From Reticulitermes speratus (lineage: Eukaryota > Arthropoda > Insecta > Blattodea > Rhinotermitidae), in NCBI GenBank assembly GCA_021186555.1, contig JAJKFL010000006.1, positions 34,221,478-34,285,477 on the forward strand: DNA of 64,000 nt, in the 5' to 3' direction. The translations under genes were made by a program, and so were the position numbers. The notes under the pieces were generated by a model, which was given only the letters and a program-made list of their open reading frames with translations, had not been told where the DNA came from and searched no databases. Position 1 is the stretch's first letter, and the number at the start of each line of letters is the position of its first letter. Of the stretch, positions 28,001 through 43,000 are shown one piece after another.

Positions 28001-31000
28001 CAGGCTATGGGCTGGGCGACTGAGGAATCGTGGTTCAAATCCCAGCAGGATCATGAGTTTTCTCTTCTAAAAGGTCTCAAAATCGGCTCTGGGACCCACG
28101 GAGCCTCCTATTCAGGTGGGACCAGGTACTTTAGTGGCTGGTGCATGAAGCTGACCACTTCCCTCTGTCTAGTACCAAGGTTAAGAATGAGTGGAACTAT
28201 ACATCTACTTCCCCAGATGCCTTTATGTCATGCCTAGGGACAACTTTACCTTTACCGCTATTCCTTCTAAATGCAGTAGTGGTTCCTGCTGCACAGGGGA
28301 ACACATTCAGTAAAATTGATCCCACTGTCAAGATCAGTTAACTAATCACATGTCCCTGTGATGCTGACATCTTGTGGAAAGCCATTAACAAATGGAGCAG
28401 ATGTACGTAGCTTAAGCTAGTAAGAATCATAATACACTCCACAGCTTTAGTCATCAGACCAGTTCCTGAGCCATCTGTATCCACACAAACTATATGCTGT
28501 CTTATTAGATAAGTAACAAAGCACTTTTAGGGTCAAGTGTTCTTACAACAAAATCTGCTCCGAAACTGGAAGATTACCACTTGTCAGCTGTCATGGACTA
28601 ATATCCACAGTTACTGGTTTTATCATGTGTATTTACAACTCCGAGCATGCTATGAGTGACCCACTTAATATTCCATGTTGAGGGTAAAAGCAGTATGTTT
28701 CTTAGAATGTATATGAAGGCATATCCAAAACTTAGTAAACTTACTGCTGGGACTGAGAATGGCAAGTAGTACGGCTTTGTGCCACTAGATGCCATAGTAT
28801 CACTATCTTCTGAGTCAGGCTAATGAGTTTTGCAACCTTAACCCTCTGTGTTGTTTATCAGTTGGTGTTTATTGTTTTGAATGTTAAGTGTAATCCACAG
28901 TTTTCTATTGGCTGTTTTAAGGAACACCACGTTTTCTTTAAGTTTGGATGCAAAACTTGGGAAAAGAGCATCAGAAACGTATGAAATGCTCAGAACAGCT
29001 TTTGGTAACAATGCCATGGGGAGAACACAGACTCTCTTTTCAAACATGGTGAAACTTTGGTGTAAGGTAGTGAACTTCGGGTTGCCCCTCCATGGATCAC
29101 ATGGATGGAAACGTGGAGAAAGTTTGCAGAATTGTCAATGAAGACTGACAAAGTACCATTTCAGGGATACTGGTGGGTTAGGTTTCTTGTATAAAACATA
29201 CCAGCTGATTCTAAGATGGGACTTGAACCTGTGGGGATCTTGGTAAAGTTCGTGCCCTAGTTGCTCACTAGTGTGCAAATCCAGCGCCAATCTTTGGCCA
29301 CAAAAAAACTTGCTGTGTTTCGCCACCCTCCTTACTCACCTGATTTGGCCCCTTGTGATGTCTTCTTCATTTTGATAATGCAATTGGAGCTACAATTGCA
29401 TCGTTTACAGGATCTCCCTGAAATTCAGGAACAATCGCTGATTGTCCTACATGAAATTCCACAAAGTCAGTTACAACAGTACTTCCAACAGTGGCAGAAA
29501 TGCTGGAACCATTGCATAAACTTGGAAGGTAACTGTTTTGAAGGGGACTACAATGACCAGTAACAGTGGTCAGCATATATATATTGTAATTGAATCGGCC
29601 TGAAAACTTTGGGATATGCCCTCATACCTCCACTCTTCTGGCCTTATTTATGACTTGTGAAGTTCGATTTTCACAACGAGTGGAGAAAATGACTTTGTAA
29701 TAATTTGGTTGCATGTAAGTAGTTACAAGTGAATAGTATAGTATTTAGTATATTTATCTATCATCAAAGAATGTTTAATACCAAATAATTTCAGTAAAGT
29801 ATTAATTTGTTTTGGAAGCTGATTTAAAGAATCGTGTTTGTAGGGCTCTGTTGAAGGGATGGAGTTCTCAGGATGTAATCAGAAGGGACAACGTGTTATG
29901 GGTTTGATGGATTCAGGATCTTTGTCTACCATGGTGCTGGCAGACAAGAACATGATGTGGACTATACCTGACCACTGGACTCTCGAGGATGCAGCCACCG
30001 TACCTATGGGCTATGGAACAGTGAGTTGTGGTGAAGTTAAATCAAAATTTGGAATCTACAGACATTTGGCTATGCTACCAAAATGGGAAAAGTTATGCCT
30101 GAGCATTCTGATATCTGTTTGTTTGTAACTATATTGTGGTTACATTTACCTCTGAATTTGTCAAACACATTTTTACACAATACTGCAAAATGGGCATAAA
30201 GTAAGAAGTTCTGTTTCATTTTTGGTACACATGTAATGTCAAATTGAGCAACCATTTCTGTCTTCACTACAGTATTTATAGCAACTCTGATCAGTGCCTC
30301 ACACATATTCAGCTGGTAGATTGTAGCTGTTTCTTCATGGCCTGTTGATATAAAAGGTTTTCAAATTACAGTAGAACCCTGTTAAGAAGTCTTTCAAGGG
30401 ACCAGAGGATTAGGGACTCCTTAAGTGGGAAGACTTATTAAGAGGGAAGTTTATTAAAAGCAATAGGATTTCGGGACTTCAAAAATCAGATTTCTTACAG
30501 GGGAAAACTTCTTATGTGGGGACTTCTTATCCGGCTTCTACTGTATGATGTTGCTGGGAACTTGAATGTAAAAGTGAGTAGGCCAAGACCATTTCAGAGC
30601 AAGTGTGAATGTTATGCTCTCTTCTGGTGAGTCTTGTACTCCTAGCAAGTGGATGGTGATTAGAAAACAGATTTTGTAATACGGTATCAGCGTTGGACAT
30701 AAGAAACAATAGGTGACATATGTAGTGACAAAAGAAAAATACTGAAAGATTTTTCTTTATGTCAACAACCTGCACAAGACAGAATAACTGAAGAAAATAT
30801 TTGATCTGTTATTTTGAATATTTCCCATGAAGTATTTCATTAAGTATCTTAAAGTTTTTTTTAATGAGGTGTGAATCTTGCATTCAAGCAGATGTCATTT
30901 TGAACATATTTTGTGATTTAATGTAAAAACAATTAATATAATATCAAGTGGTGCCGAGAAGTACTTGTATTTTGCTGTTCCTGGTTTGAAGAAGGACTCA

Positions 31001-34000
31001 CAGTTTCGCAGCAACTGAGCTGACTTTGTTGGGAGAAATTTCTGATGGGCTTATGCAGCATCATGTGATGAAAACCCTGTAGTATAAACAAATCTATGTC
31101 TGTTTCTCCCAAGAGGATTTTCAACCATCATGCATTCGTCCACATGGAATAACTTGGCTCCCACTGGACGGATTTTCATGACATTCAATATTTGAGGATT
31201 TTTCGAAAATCTGTCGAGAAAATTCAAGTTCAATTAAAAATATGACAAGAATAATGGGTAGGCCTACTTTACATGAAGACGTATGGACATTTATTATAAT
31301 ATCTCGCTGAATTCTTCTTAGAATAGGAAATATTTCAGACGGAAGTTCTAGAGAGAACCGAAACACACATTTTATGTTCAATACTTTTTTTTTTTTTTCT
31401 GAAAATCATGCCGTTTATGAGATAATGTGAAAAATATGGTAGAGCCAGACAGGCCACAGGTGACAATACATTTTGCATAGAAAAGATGCACTTTGCATGC
31501 TGGATAACTAAGGCAAGAATACAGACACACACTTATAATATTTAATACTTATTGCTTCATAATTGATTAATTCTGTCTGATTTTGAACAAATGTTTTACA
31601 GCAACACTTACAAAACTGAGAAACTATGCAACGACTCATATGTCATTACAATCTGTTTAGCCAAATTGTACATTTAAAGAAGGTTATGAGTAAATGAACA
31701 TTCTTTTGTTTCAACGCAGCTTTTATATATAACGTGAAAAGAGCGCAAATTAGTCGGAATATAATTTATTTAAAAAACTGGTAGGTATAATTTGCATTGT
31801 TGCCAGTGATATAAGTTTACCATAAAAGCATTGTTGTGCAACACTCAAGATTTTTATATAGTTGACAGTGACATGTAACTCAACAACCACAACAAAAACA
31901 CACAGAATGCATTGTTGTGTTTCCACTGCAAAATGGTTACGCGAACACGCCACAATGTTGTGTTACACGTATATTGCCCGTCTTGTTTATTTATAACTGT
32001 TTTCTTTCAGTTTTGGCTTAGTTATATCAATTCTGACAAAAAGATTATGTGGTATTAACAATAACTTGCCAAGGTAAAGTCACCTGTGTGCCGCACTGTG
32101 GCAGTGTGTCATGATTTGAATGTAGGCCAGTGCACATCCCAGTTCTGTGTGCCAGATCGAGGTGAGGTTTCAGCTTTTTGCAGTGCTGCCTTACACAAGA
32201 CAGGAATTTGCTTTGCCTATTCAGTAGACAAGCTTCAGAATGATTTTGTGACAAATAATAGAAAGCAGCCTGCCCTTGCCAGGAACTGAACACAGGTCAT
32301 CTAGTCTGTAACCAGTCACTTTAATATTTCTGTCCTTGAAAGCATCCCCATAAAATTCATTTCAGGTGATAGGAATACTCAGATATTGTTACTAATACAA
32401 CTCACTACTAATTTGTATTTTCTTATAATATAGAGAAAGTATTATGTTTGTATAAGTAAATACAAATCAAGGTTTTTAAAGAAATTCCGAGTATTTGTTT
32501 CTTTTACACGCACAGTATTTACTATTTTACTTACAACTGGGTGTGAGAGAGAACTCGTTTGTCTCAAATATAGTACTCCATCACCAGGTGTTCACTGCCT
32601 AATATTTTGAGACCGTGTTATGGCCTCATCTCCAAGGATCAGTGGTCCAACCTACATTGTGCAACAAATATCCAGTAATAGAGTGCAATATCCTAGAAGA
32701 ACAGAGTTCTTAACTACACCACTTTAAAAGCCTGAAACCTCACACTGGTGTGACACAGTCAAAACAGTCGCTCCAGATTCAGTTTAACATGAGTTTTAGC
32801 AGCTTGAGTACGCCAATAAGAATTTAATTGTTAGTGTCACTAATCTTATGTAATTTTGTATATCTATAAACTCTGTTTGGTAGTGCAAATTACTGATAAT
32901 TTTTTACAGTCTTTTTTTGCAAGATCCTCCAGCTGTCTTCACTTCAGAATGGACTCTTCCTACTCACAAATAAAAATAATTGTCCATCCCTGATGTGATG
33001 CCCATATTAAGATGGGTGGATCTGAACTTCCCTCCCTGTATGTATTTTTATGGTGCAATGTGTAGGCCATTCTTAATTTTATCTTTCCTACCTTTATCAG
33101 TTGTCCAGAATATATTGGAACAGAGAAATGGATAGCAATTGCTTTGTTTTACCATGGGCAGGCTTACTATGCCCTGGTGATGATTGGACATATGAGGAAG
33201 GGCGAGTCAGTGCTGATCCATACAGGCAGTGGCAGTGTTGGCCAGGCAGCTATCAACATTTGTTTGCATGCAGGATGTACAGTGTACACCACTGTTGGTA
33301 CGGAGGAGAAACGGGACTTCATCAAAATGCAGTTTCCACAGGTATTTGAACAGAACACCAAAGGCAGGACTGCCACCATCATGAATAACATTTTGAACTA
33401 AAGCAGAAAGTCAGCTTTGTCCATGTGTACTGCATATCTAGTATCTTTAAAACATAAGTTTGGTAGGCAATACCAGTGACTAATCAGAAATGTAATGCAG
33501 CTGTGGTGCTTTCTGTAACAATGCATTAATGCTGCATGAAATTTCATATTTATTCATCTGTAGCATATAACAGTGACTCTCCAAATGAACAGTTTCTCTT
33601 TAAAGTTGGTGTCACAAACATATATTCACATATTTACTGTCAGGAATTTAAATTTCATCTATCCTTTAAACGATACCCAATGTAAATCAATCAATTTATA
33701 TTGACAATGAAAATGTTAAAATGCACTACTGTAATGTAATATTAGCCCATGTTTATTCACTTGTAAATACATGTGGAAGCAAATTTCCAGACACATTTAA
33801 TTTCTCATGATTACTCAGTTATTTTTTTTTTGAAACGCATAACCTTCAGCCAACAGATTTAAATGCCAAGAGACCAACATATGGTTGTGTAGGTCAGTGA
33901 AGGTTAATTATCAAGTGAAAGCAACCTCATACCCAGTTTTCTCCCAGCTAACAGATCGCAATATTGGCTGCTCTCGAGACACACCTTTTGAACAACTTGT

Positions 34001-37000
34001 CATGTCTGAGACAAATGGTAGAGGGGTGGACCTCGTTCTCAACACCCTGTCTGCAGAAAAGTTACAGGCTTCTGTAAGCTGCCTTGCCCCTCGAGGGCGA
34101 TTTCTGGAGATTGCCAGACTTGGCCTTGCCAACAACACTATTGGTATGATTCACACTGTTAAATTATTTCTGTTCCTGTTAACATACTCAGACTCATGCT
34201 TGGAAACATGAATGTCTGTAATAGGAAATAACATTGGTCAGAATGTCCATGCAGTTTTGACATGTGTACTGTCTTAATGCTGCCCAGACATTGGGATCAT
34301 GGGTTCAGATCCAACTCTGAGCATGGATATATGTTTGCATTATGACTAAGTGTCAGTTGTATGTCACTGGGGTCATAACCCTTGTGGCCCTCTGCAGTAT
34401 ATAATTTAATCTGTCTCTGGTCATATATCTCTGCTGATACCCGATACCTAATGGCATGGCTCAGTAGATAAGCCTTTGTTCATGCTGTTGGTGTATCTGT
34501 ATGTCCATTTCAACATTATTTTTTTTTTGCTTTATTGGTACATATTTAATGGTCATGTTTAAAAAAAGGTATGTGCTTCTACTGCTGCTATTTTTGTTCT
34601 TTCCATACCATAACCTTTACTTGGGAGGAAATGGTGTATGCTTGTCAGCAAATCATAGAGCTCAAGTTTGGTATTGGAATGGTCCCTTGTTCCCAACTGT
34701 ACACTGAGTTTCTTGTTTCTAAATATGTTTACCTTCTCCATTGGGAGTGACAGCTTATAATGTTCTGGATGGATGGACGGGTGTGTGTGTGTATGTGTAT
34801 ATATGTATGAATGAATGCATGCATGCACATCTGCATGCTTGCACAGGTGGGTGCATGGGATGTGATGTGTGTGCATTTTATTATTCTGCCACCCCAGGGC
34901 TCTTTATGAAACAATTTAAATTTCTAAATGCCATTCTGTGTGTAAGTATGGCATCCACAAGCAAAGTTTTCAGTTACGACAAAGTTTCAGACAGTCTGAA
35001 TGGTGCAGATGAGTGTCCAGTTAGTGACACTAGTTGTGATAACAGGAAGTCCCACACTGCCAAACAAGGAAGGAAGGAAGGAACAAAAAATGCTTTTCTT
35101 CGTAGACTTCTTGATCCTTGAAGATGGGACCGATAGTTTGTCCCGAAACATCAGTACAGAACTACCACTTAACGCTCCATAATATCTCAGAAGAGCGCAG
35201 ATCTCATCTACATCTTGGAAGAAGCCTGACATCACTAAAAAATATGAGGGTTTGCTGCTTGTAGCGCAGAGTTGGGCTTTGGGCTGTACTTTGAAGCTTA
35301 TCATACAAATCTTTCTATCTAAGGACATAGAAAATACCTTAGTACAATAATAGCATTAATCATGCTTCCATTGTGGCTTAACTTCTGTTAGTAAAAATGC
35401 CTTAGCTGCATAAATAAGTGTGATTCTTTCCTTGAAGATGTGTATAGGTAAGATCCACAGTACTATGGACTCTGGATTCAAGTTCCTTGTGAATAGGATG
35501 CTTCTGCACTTGAGGCAAGTAAAATAGTGCATTGCTGTGAAGTTTTAACTTAAATAATGTGAATTTCACATAAACAGGATACTAATGCACCTTGTATAAA
35601 TATGAGAGTGTGTTGCCATGAAGGTTGAGCTTGCAGTAATGAGAGTTTTTTTATACAGTCTGCTATTGCAACTTGCATGAATACAAAAGTGCAGTGCCAT
35701 GGAGTTTTAGCTTAGAGTAATGTGAGGTTTGTGTAAACAGGCTGTTAATGCACCTTGTGTAAATACAAGAGTGCACTGCTATGAAGTTTTAGCTTACAGT
35801 AATGTGAGTTTTGTTTAAACAGGCTGCTAGTGTACCTTGCTTAAATGTTACAGCACACTGCTGTGAAGTTTGAAATTGTGATAATGTGACTTTGTGGAAA
35901 AGAAGCACTAGAACATATTTTATATTGCGGTCTCCTCTGTTAAGAAATTACAGTGCATTTTTAACCAAATTTTATACTCTTCGTTGAATACACTGTTAAG
36001 TATCTGCTCTTAAATTATGCACTAACTTGATCTTGTGGCAGTTTTAGCAGTGTGTTACATTTATTGATAAACTGTATAAAACTCATTGGTGAAATATTTG
36101 TACTTTAATCTATATATTCTGCAGTTTGCACTGTTAAATTTTTGCATCTTTGGTGACAAATATTTAAGTATCCTCCATCCACACAGTAAGGCTCTCATTA
36201 AATATCCTCCATTGATGAAGTGTTAAGTAGAGGCTTTGCAGTGGGTTAACACTCAGTCAAATGAGTCCTACCAAACACACATAGGCAAGCTTCACAAATC
36301 CAGGAAATGGGAGGCCCTGACTGAATTTGCCTGTAGCACCATGCAAGAAAAAGAAGAAGAAAAACTATAATAGTGATGTGGTGATGGTGGTGGTGGCGGC
36401 AGCGGCAATGACAGTGTCAATAGTGCTGGTAGTGGTAGGAAGGAGATAATAATGTTGTGTTGTAGCCGAACATTATTGGAGCATTTATATACTAGTATTA
36501 TTGGAGCAGTTCGGCTTTCCCTCCCCACTCTTCTAAATATGGCAGGAAGGACAAGGGACCAGGTGTCCCGCGTCAGTTGGTGTTCAGTAAAGGAATGGAC
36601 TGGACGGATGGTATTGTGTTAACGTTTATATTGTTATAATGGAATAAAGTTAAAACCTTTGAAAAGAACAGTCCTGTAAATTGATGTATATTAATTTACA
36701 AAAAGTAACCAGCAATGATCGGTTACAGTGTTGAACTAAAAACATTTCATGCTGTGTTTTACCAAGAAACTGGAACATCTGGACTCATAAGATCAGCTGA
36801 TGTTCTACATAATTTTTTTTTTCAATGGCTCCACAGCCCCTTGGGGGCCTAGGCCACCTCGTTTTTCGTGGCTTCATGATCACACACTTTTTAGACACAC
36901 CACACTCGGTAGGACTCCTCTGGACGAGGGACCAGCTCTTCGCAGAGACCTCTACCTGACAACACACAACACTCACAAGACAGACAACCATGCCCTAGGC

Positions 37001-40000
37001 GGAATTCGAACCCACAATCCCAATAAGCAAGCGGCTGTAGACCCACGCCTTAGACCGCACGGCTACTGGGATCGGCTCTATATAATTTTATATTCATAAA
37101 TAAATAAGCAAATGAGATGAAAATGTCACATAATTAGTTTTTTCTTTGACAATATAGTACAGCATATAGTGGTGCTTTATTTCCTAATCTAGAAACAGAA
37201 CTATTATTATATAACATAATACATTTTAGAGTCAAAGCTCTGCCATCCTGATTCCTTTCAAACATGCAATTTGACATTCTTCCACCAATTTAAGTGTCTA
37301 TCTGTAGTCGGACACATTTAACAACATATCATGTACTGTGTGCCAATACATTTTATCTGGCGCTGCATATAGCATAGAGTTGCTGGTCTTTGTGACTCAG
37401 CTTATCTGACTGAATCCAATTTACAGGAATGAAGGTGTTGCTCAAGGAGACGAGCTTTCACGGGGTCATGATAGACAAAGTGTTCAGTGCATCTGCTGAG
37501 TTGAAGAAGCAACTGCATGATATCATGACTGAAGGTATCTTATCAGGGGTTGTGCGCCCCCTGCACCGGACTGTCTTTGCCAACACTGAAGTGGAGCAGG
37601 CATTCAGGTACAGTTGTTATGACAGAGAGAATTACTGAGGAACATGCTACCATCATTGTCATCATCACCATCATTAGACCCCCTCTGCAAATGCAGATTT
37701 CTGCGGATATATCTATGGTATCCGCAAGAATATATTCACGATGGATAAAAATTTTAGACAGTGTGGATTGTGGATAAGACTGCGGATATGGGCTTAAAAC
37801 GATGAATATTAATTCCAGTATTTTATTGTTTAGAAGTGCAATTGATGACACTTTCCTGAACAACAATCTCCCAAAATAGGCAAGTAAGCTGCAGATTAAA
37901 TACTTTGTTTTATTACTGAAATAGTAATGTAGAGTTTACTGACCTTCTAACTACAATAATCTCCCTTCTTGTACAGTACTTGGTGCAGTACTGTCATTAA
38001 TATATGATAATTGATAACTTTTTAACCTGCAAGGAAGATATAAATTTAAATTTTTAGCCAACACTAATTTATAAAATGAACGGTATTATTTTGATAGCTT
38101 TGAAAGATCCTTATGCAAAACAAAATAAATGCTTACATTCTTTCTTAGTTTAAATGTATTATTTCTAACATGTCCCTCCCATCTTGTGAAATGTACAAAT
38201 CTATATAGTGATGAAAGCTGAGGTTTAAATTTACATTTAAATTATTCCATTATAGAGTAATTACTGTTGTTTTGTGATTTATAACAAATTATAATTATAT
38301 CCACAGATGTGGATAAGACCTTGCAGATGCATAGAACATAAGGACATTGCAGATGCAGTTACTACTTTATTCATCCATGCATGAATCTAACAATTTTCCT
38401 CCCCCCTCCTCCTCCACCTTGCCTCCCTCATCTTCCTCATCATTATCAACGACAACAATGACAACAACAATGACTACTACTACTACTACTACTACTACTA
38501 CGAGGATGATGATGACAACAACAACATACTGAACATTACACTTGAGTAGGTAACACTCCTGCTTTGTATTTTGGAGACTGTGGATTTAAATATCATCCTT
38601 TGGGCTAGCTATTCTTACAGATATTTTGTGGTTTCTGTAAGTCCCTGCAGGCAGATGCTGGTATACATGGGCAAGTCAGAAATGTTTCCTAATATATATT
38701 TTAATTAATGCAACAGCGATAGAAAATGTGTAGGGGGATCATTTTTCGACATAGCCCGCCTGTGTTTCAATACACTTAGCCCAGTGGTGAACAAGCTTCT
38801 GTGTGCCCTGAGAAAAATATGTTTTTGCTTGAGTGGCAAGACAAACATGCACTGATTCCTTCACTTCTTGGTCACTAACAAACTGATGGCCTCTTAAAAG
38901 CGTCTTTGAGTGAAACAAAGAGATGATAGCCCAAAGGGGCTAGGTCAGGCTATACCAAGGGTGTTCCAACACCTCAAGGTGTGGTGCTGGAATGTTTCAA
39001 CAATTTGGATGCCTGTGCATGTGGACGTGCATTGTCATGCAACAATGAAACACCTTTTGATAGTGATCCTCAGGGTTTGCTTCGAATTTCTGGCTTCACC
39101 CTGTCACCCAACATCTCACAATAACAAACACTGTTTATGTTACAATGCTTTCTTGATATTATTTCAGTGTAGGCCGTTGTGAATCCCAAAAGTACAGTGA
39201 GCATGACTTTGTCACTGTTGGTTGCATTAACTTTCTTTTTTTACTGGTGATTGCAGATGTTTCCATTGCATACTCTGGCATTTGTTCTCTGTATTGTAGT
39301 AGTGGATCTATGTTTCATCCCCAGTGACATTGCATCCCAAAAAGTCATCACCTTGGTTTTGATAGCAAATCAAGAAGTGCTGGCAGATAGCCAAGTGTTC
39401 ACAGGTGTACTCTACTGTGAGTTGCTTGGGAAACTGTCTTGCAAAAACCACTGGTGAAACCATGCACAACAGACATTGTGAATGATTTCATGGGTGGTAT
39501 CATGTCTGATCTGCACATGATTTTCCACTTCATCAACAGCTGCCCTCCTGTTATTCAGAATTATGGTGCAGACTCATTCACTGTTCTCATCATCAGTGGA
39601 TGTGGATGGTTGCCACAGTCATTCTGCATCAGTTGCACTTGTGCTACTGGTTTTAAACTTGTCAGTTCATTCATTCACAACTTTGGTTTAGCAAAGCATT
39701 TTTCTCATACTGTGCTGAACGTCTTTGATGGATTTCTGACATTGAGACACACGTCAGCCCACAAAAATTGGATCATTGCATGCTGATTTTCTTTGGTGCA
39801 TATGCAAATGAAGCAGCTATATTAACACGACTACAGTAACACAACTCTCATTCAAAGTCAGAACAATAACATGGTAACTAAGTGTGTTTGTACTAATAGT
39901 TTTGCATGCAATTAGCAGCACTGTCAACTAAATAATATAAGCAAAACATTGTGGGTACTTTCTGACTCACCTACATAGAACCTCAAATCAGGCCATGATA

Positions 40001-43000
40001 ATTTTCTGTCCATCCTTTCCAGTTCATTAGTTACTGATAATCCTATTACTTTATAATGTGAGTACATAGTTTGAGTTACTGATAGTATCATTAAAAATAA
40101 TGGCTGCAGGGATTAAGCCTCATGACTTGATCAGTCCCAATGCATCATCAACAGATGCCATTTTCAATTAAGATTAGTGGTCCAGTGGTTGACATATTAT
40201 CCCAGTATACAAAAGATCAATCATCACCATTGGCCATACAATGAAACATTGTAATAGCTTCTCAATGTAATGGCAACAAATTGTCTGAATACCTACAGAA
40301 GTAGAAGAGATTCTTGAAACACTGTTTATATCAAATCTACATGAGAGACTAGTCAACATCCAATGTAATGCTATTATAGAATCATTATCTCATCTGACAT
40401 CTATCAATTGCCAATCCCTGTTGGCTTGTTTATCATACTAACATACCCCACTTAACGAGCCACATGCACACACACACAGCAGAGCAGTGGCAGAAGTAAA
40501 GTAGTTGTCAGATAAAATAATGACTCTGTATAAAGAAATTGTACCAATTGCACATGAAGTACTTATTTTCACAGGGCAAAGGTACCAGGTATATATCAAA
40601 AATTTACATTAAATTTGTCTGCATATCGCACTGATATACGCAGTAATTATTTTGCAGGTACATGGCAGCTGGCAAACATATGGGCAAAGTGCTGGTGCAG
40701 ATTCGTCCAGAGGAAAACAGCAATGTGATAGTTCCTGTACCATGGCTGATGCACGCCCATCCACAATATTTCTGCAACCCCAGTTACACGTACATCATTG
40801 CAGGTAATGAGTGTTATTTCTATGTACCCCAACAGTAAAATATTGCAAATGTATTGTGCTCTAGAAACATCCATGACCACCACATTTGTGTTCATAAAAA
40901 TGGTGAAGAAATGTCCAATCATGTAACAAGGAACTGAAATGGTTCATTACCTAACAGCCAATCAAGAAAGTCATTGTACCAGCAAGTCTTAGTTTTATTT
41001 ATTACTTAGGCATTTGGTTGATTATTTGATATGTGTATTTATTGATGTATTATTTTATAATACTGTGTTGACTAGAAGCACATGTTGCCATTTTTACCCA
41101 CACTATACATGGCTGTGCCATGGCTCAAGGAGTTTGTCACTGACCTCTTGCCACAGAGGCCTGGGTTTGATCCCAGACTAGTCCATGTGGGATTTGTAGT
41201 GGATGAAGTGGCATTGGGACAGGTTTTTCTCAAAGTTTTCCCCTGTCACTGTCATTCCACCACTCCATATCTCATACATCTACCATTTACACTATGTAAT
41301 CTTAGAAATTGACAGCATCATTAAACAAACACTCCTTTATCTCTCTCTGTCACTCAGAATATGATTGCAGTCATTGTCAATTTCACAGCAGATAGTAGCC
41401 AACAATTTACAGCACAAATAACATTCATATAGCATCTAGACCAGCTTTGGGGCCCATCTAGCCTCCCATTCAATGGGCACTAGGGGCTCTTTCCTCATGC
41501 ATGAAGCAGCCAGGGCATGAGGCCATCCACTGACCTCCATCTAGTGCCAACATTAAAAGTGAATGCAACTATATGTCCGCTCCCCCTATATGCCTTCACA
41601 GCATGTACAGGGGCAACTTCACCTTTTATGTAGGAGTTGCGCTCTGTCACGTAAAATGTTCATTTCAGTTGTGTTTATTGCTTCCACTTTGGCATGTTTG
41701 TACATAAAAACTTATATGAATATTATCAGTTTTACTTTGTATGCTATACACAGATATACATATGCTTGTTTGTACATCGTGGCTTTATGTGTGAATGGCA
41801 GATCTACAAATTTGCAGGAGGAGGCAGCTGTGGGCTATGTTGAGGTAAATTATACCATCATTTGCTGGGAGGTGGTAATAAAACTTCAAGGTAACTGGTG
41901 CAGTAATTTTGCTTCATGTGCACCACTACCCAAACACAGTCAAGATGCTTCACAGCTGTATTGCATCTGATTCATATCAATCAGTAATTCCAAAAATAAA
42001 TGTATCCATAAATACATAATATGTGACACTTTTACAACTGAAGGTGGCTTGGGAGGCTTTGGTCTGGAGCTTGCTGACTGGCTTGTGTTACGAGGTGCTC
42101 GTAAACTGGTGCTGTCATCTCGCAGTGGTGTAAGGACTGGTTATCAGAGCTTACGTATCAGATTATGGCACAGCTATGGGGCAACCATAGTAATCTCCCT
42201 GGCTGACATCACAACTGAGACTGGTGTAACAGAACTGCTGTCAGACGCAAACCATCTGGGACAAGTCAATGCCATTTTCAACCTAGCTATGGTGAGTGTA
42301 AGTCTGAAATTACAACTAACATCTCACTGGAAGAGTTGTTTGGATGCAAACATTACTAATCAACTACTGTATATATTTTACCTATAACATTGTGTATATC
42401 TATACATAGATATGTTTTATTCTTCAATTTATATTTTACCATTTACCAACAACAGTATTATATTTTAACTATGTATAACCTTTGTGTAACATGTTTTCCC
42501 TGAAGATGGTCAAATGTAATGGCCAAAACATGTAGGAGTAACCTTTATATATGAACTAGTGCAATAAGTTGGAAATATATTCACCTGAAATCTGTGGTCT
42601 TCTGGGTAATTACAGGGCGTCGTGTGGTACCGAAACGTCGGTAAACAATTACCACACGACGCCGTGTAATTACCTAGAAGACCACAGATTTCATCAACAT
42701 CGCGGCGGAAGCCTGAAATCATATACAGTGAAACCTCTATCCATCGTTCCCGTTACCGTCGTTGGCCCGCATGTATCGTCTGCCTTATTTGGTCCCGAAA
42801 TAAGCCCCATATAAATAACACTATTTTTTCCCGCCTCCATTGTTCCTCGAACTGTCGTTTTCCCGCACCAATAGTTGAAAAATCACGGTCCTGACGCAAC
42901 ATTTTCCCGCACTGATAGTTTTTTTTTTTTAATTTGAAGCGATGGTTTAGTGCGCTGTGCGTGCATTGCTTTCTTAGTGCCACCTGGATGGCTCCATCAA

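Noticed and set aside
27971..28050. tRNA-like sequence with A-box and B-box words (similar ones at 36818-37083, 41094-41180, 57030-57110 and 61000-61057).
   Set aside because: No closed cloverleaf with acceptor stem could be formed by eye, and each runs on into a repeat body. They are SINE heads, not tRNA genes.
41563..41970. 135-residue + strand open frame in intron 23.
   Set aside because: It begins in a SINE and has low-complexity, AT-driven composition with no domain; treated as chance.
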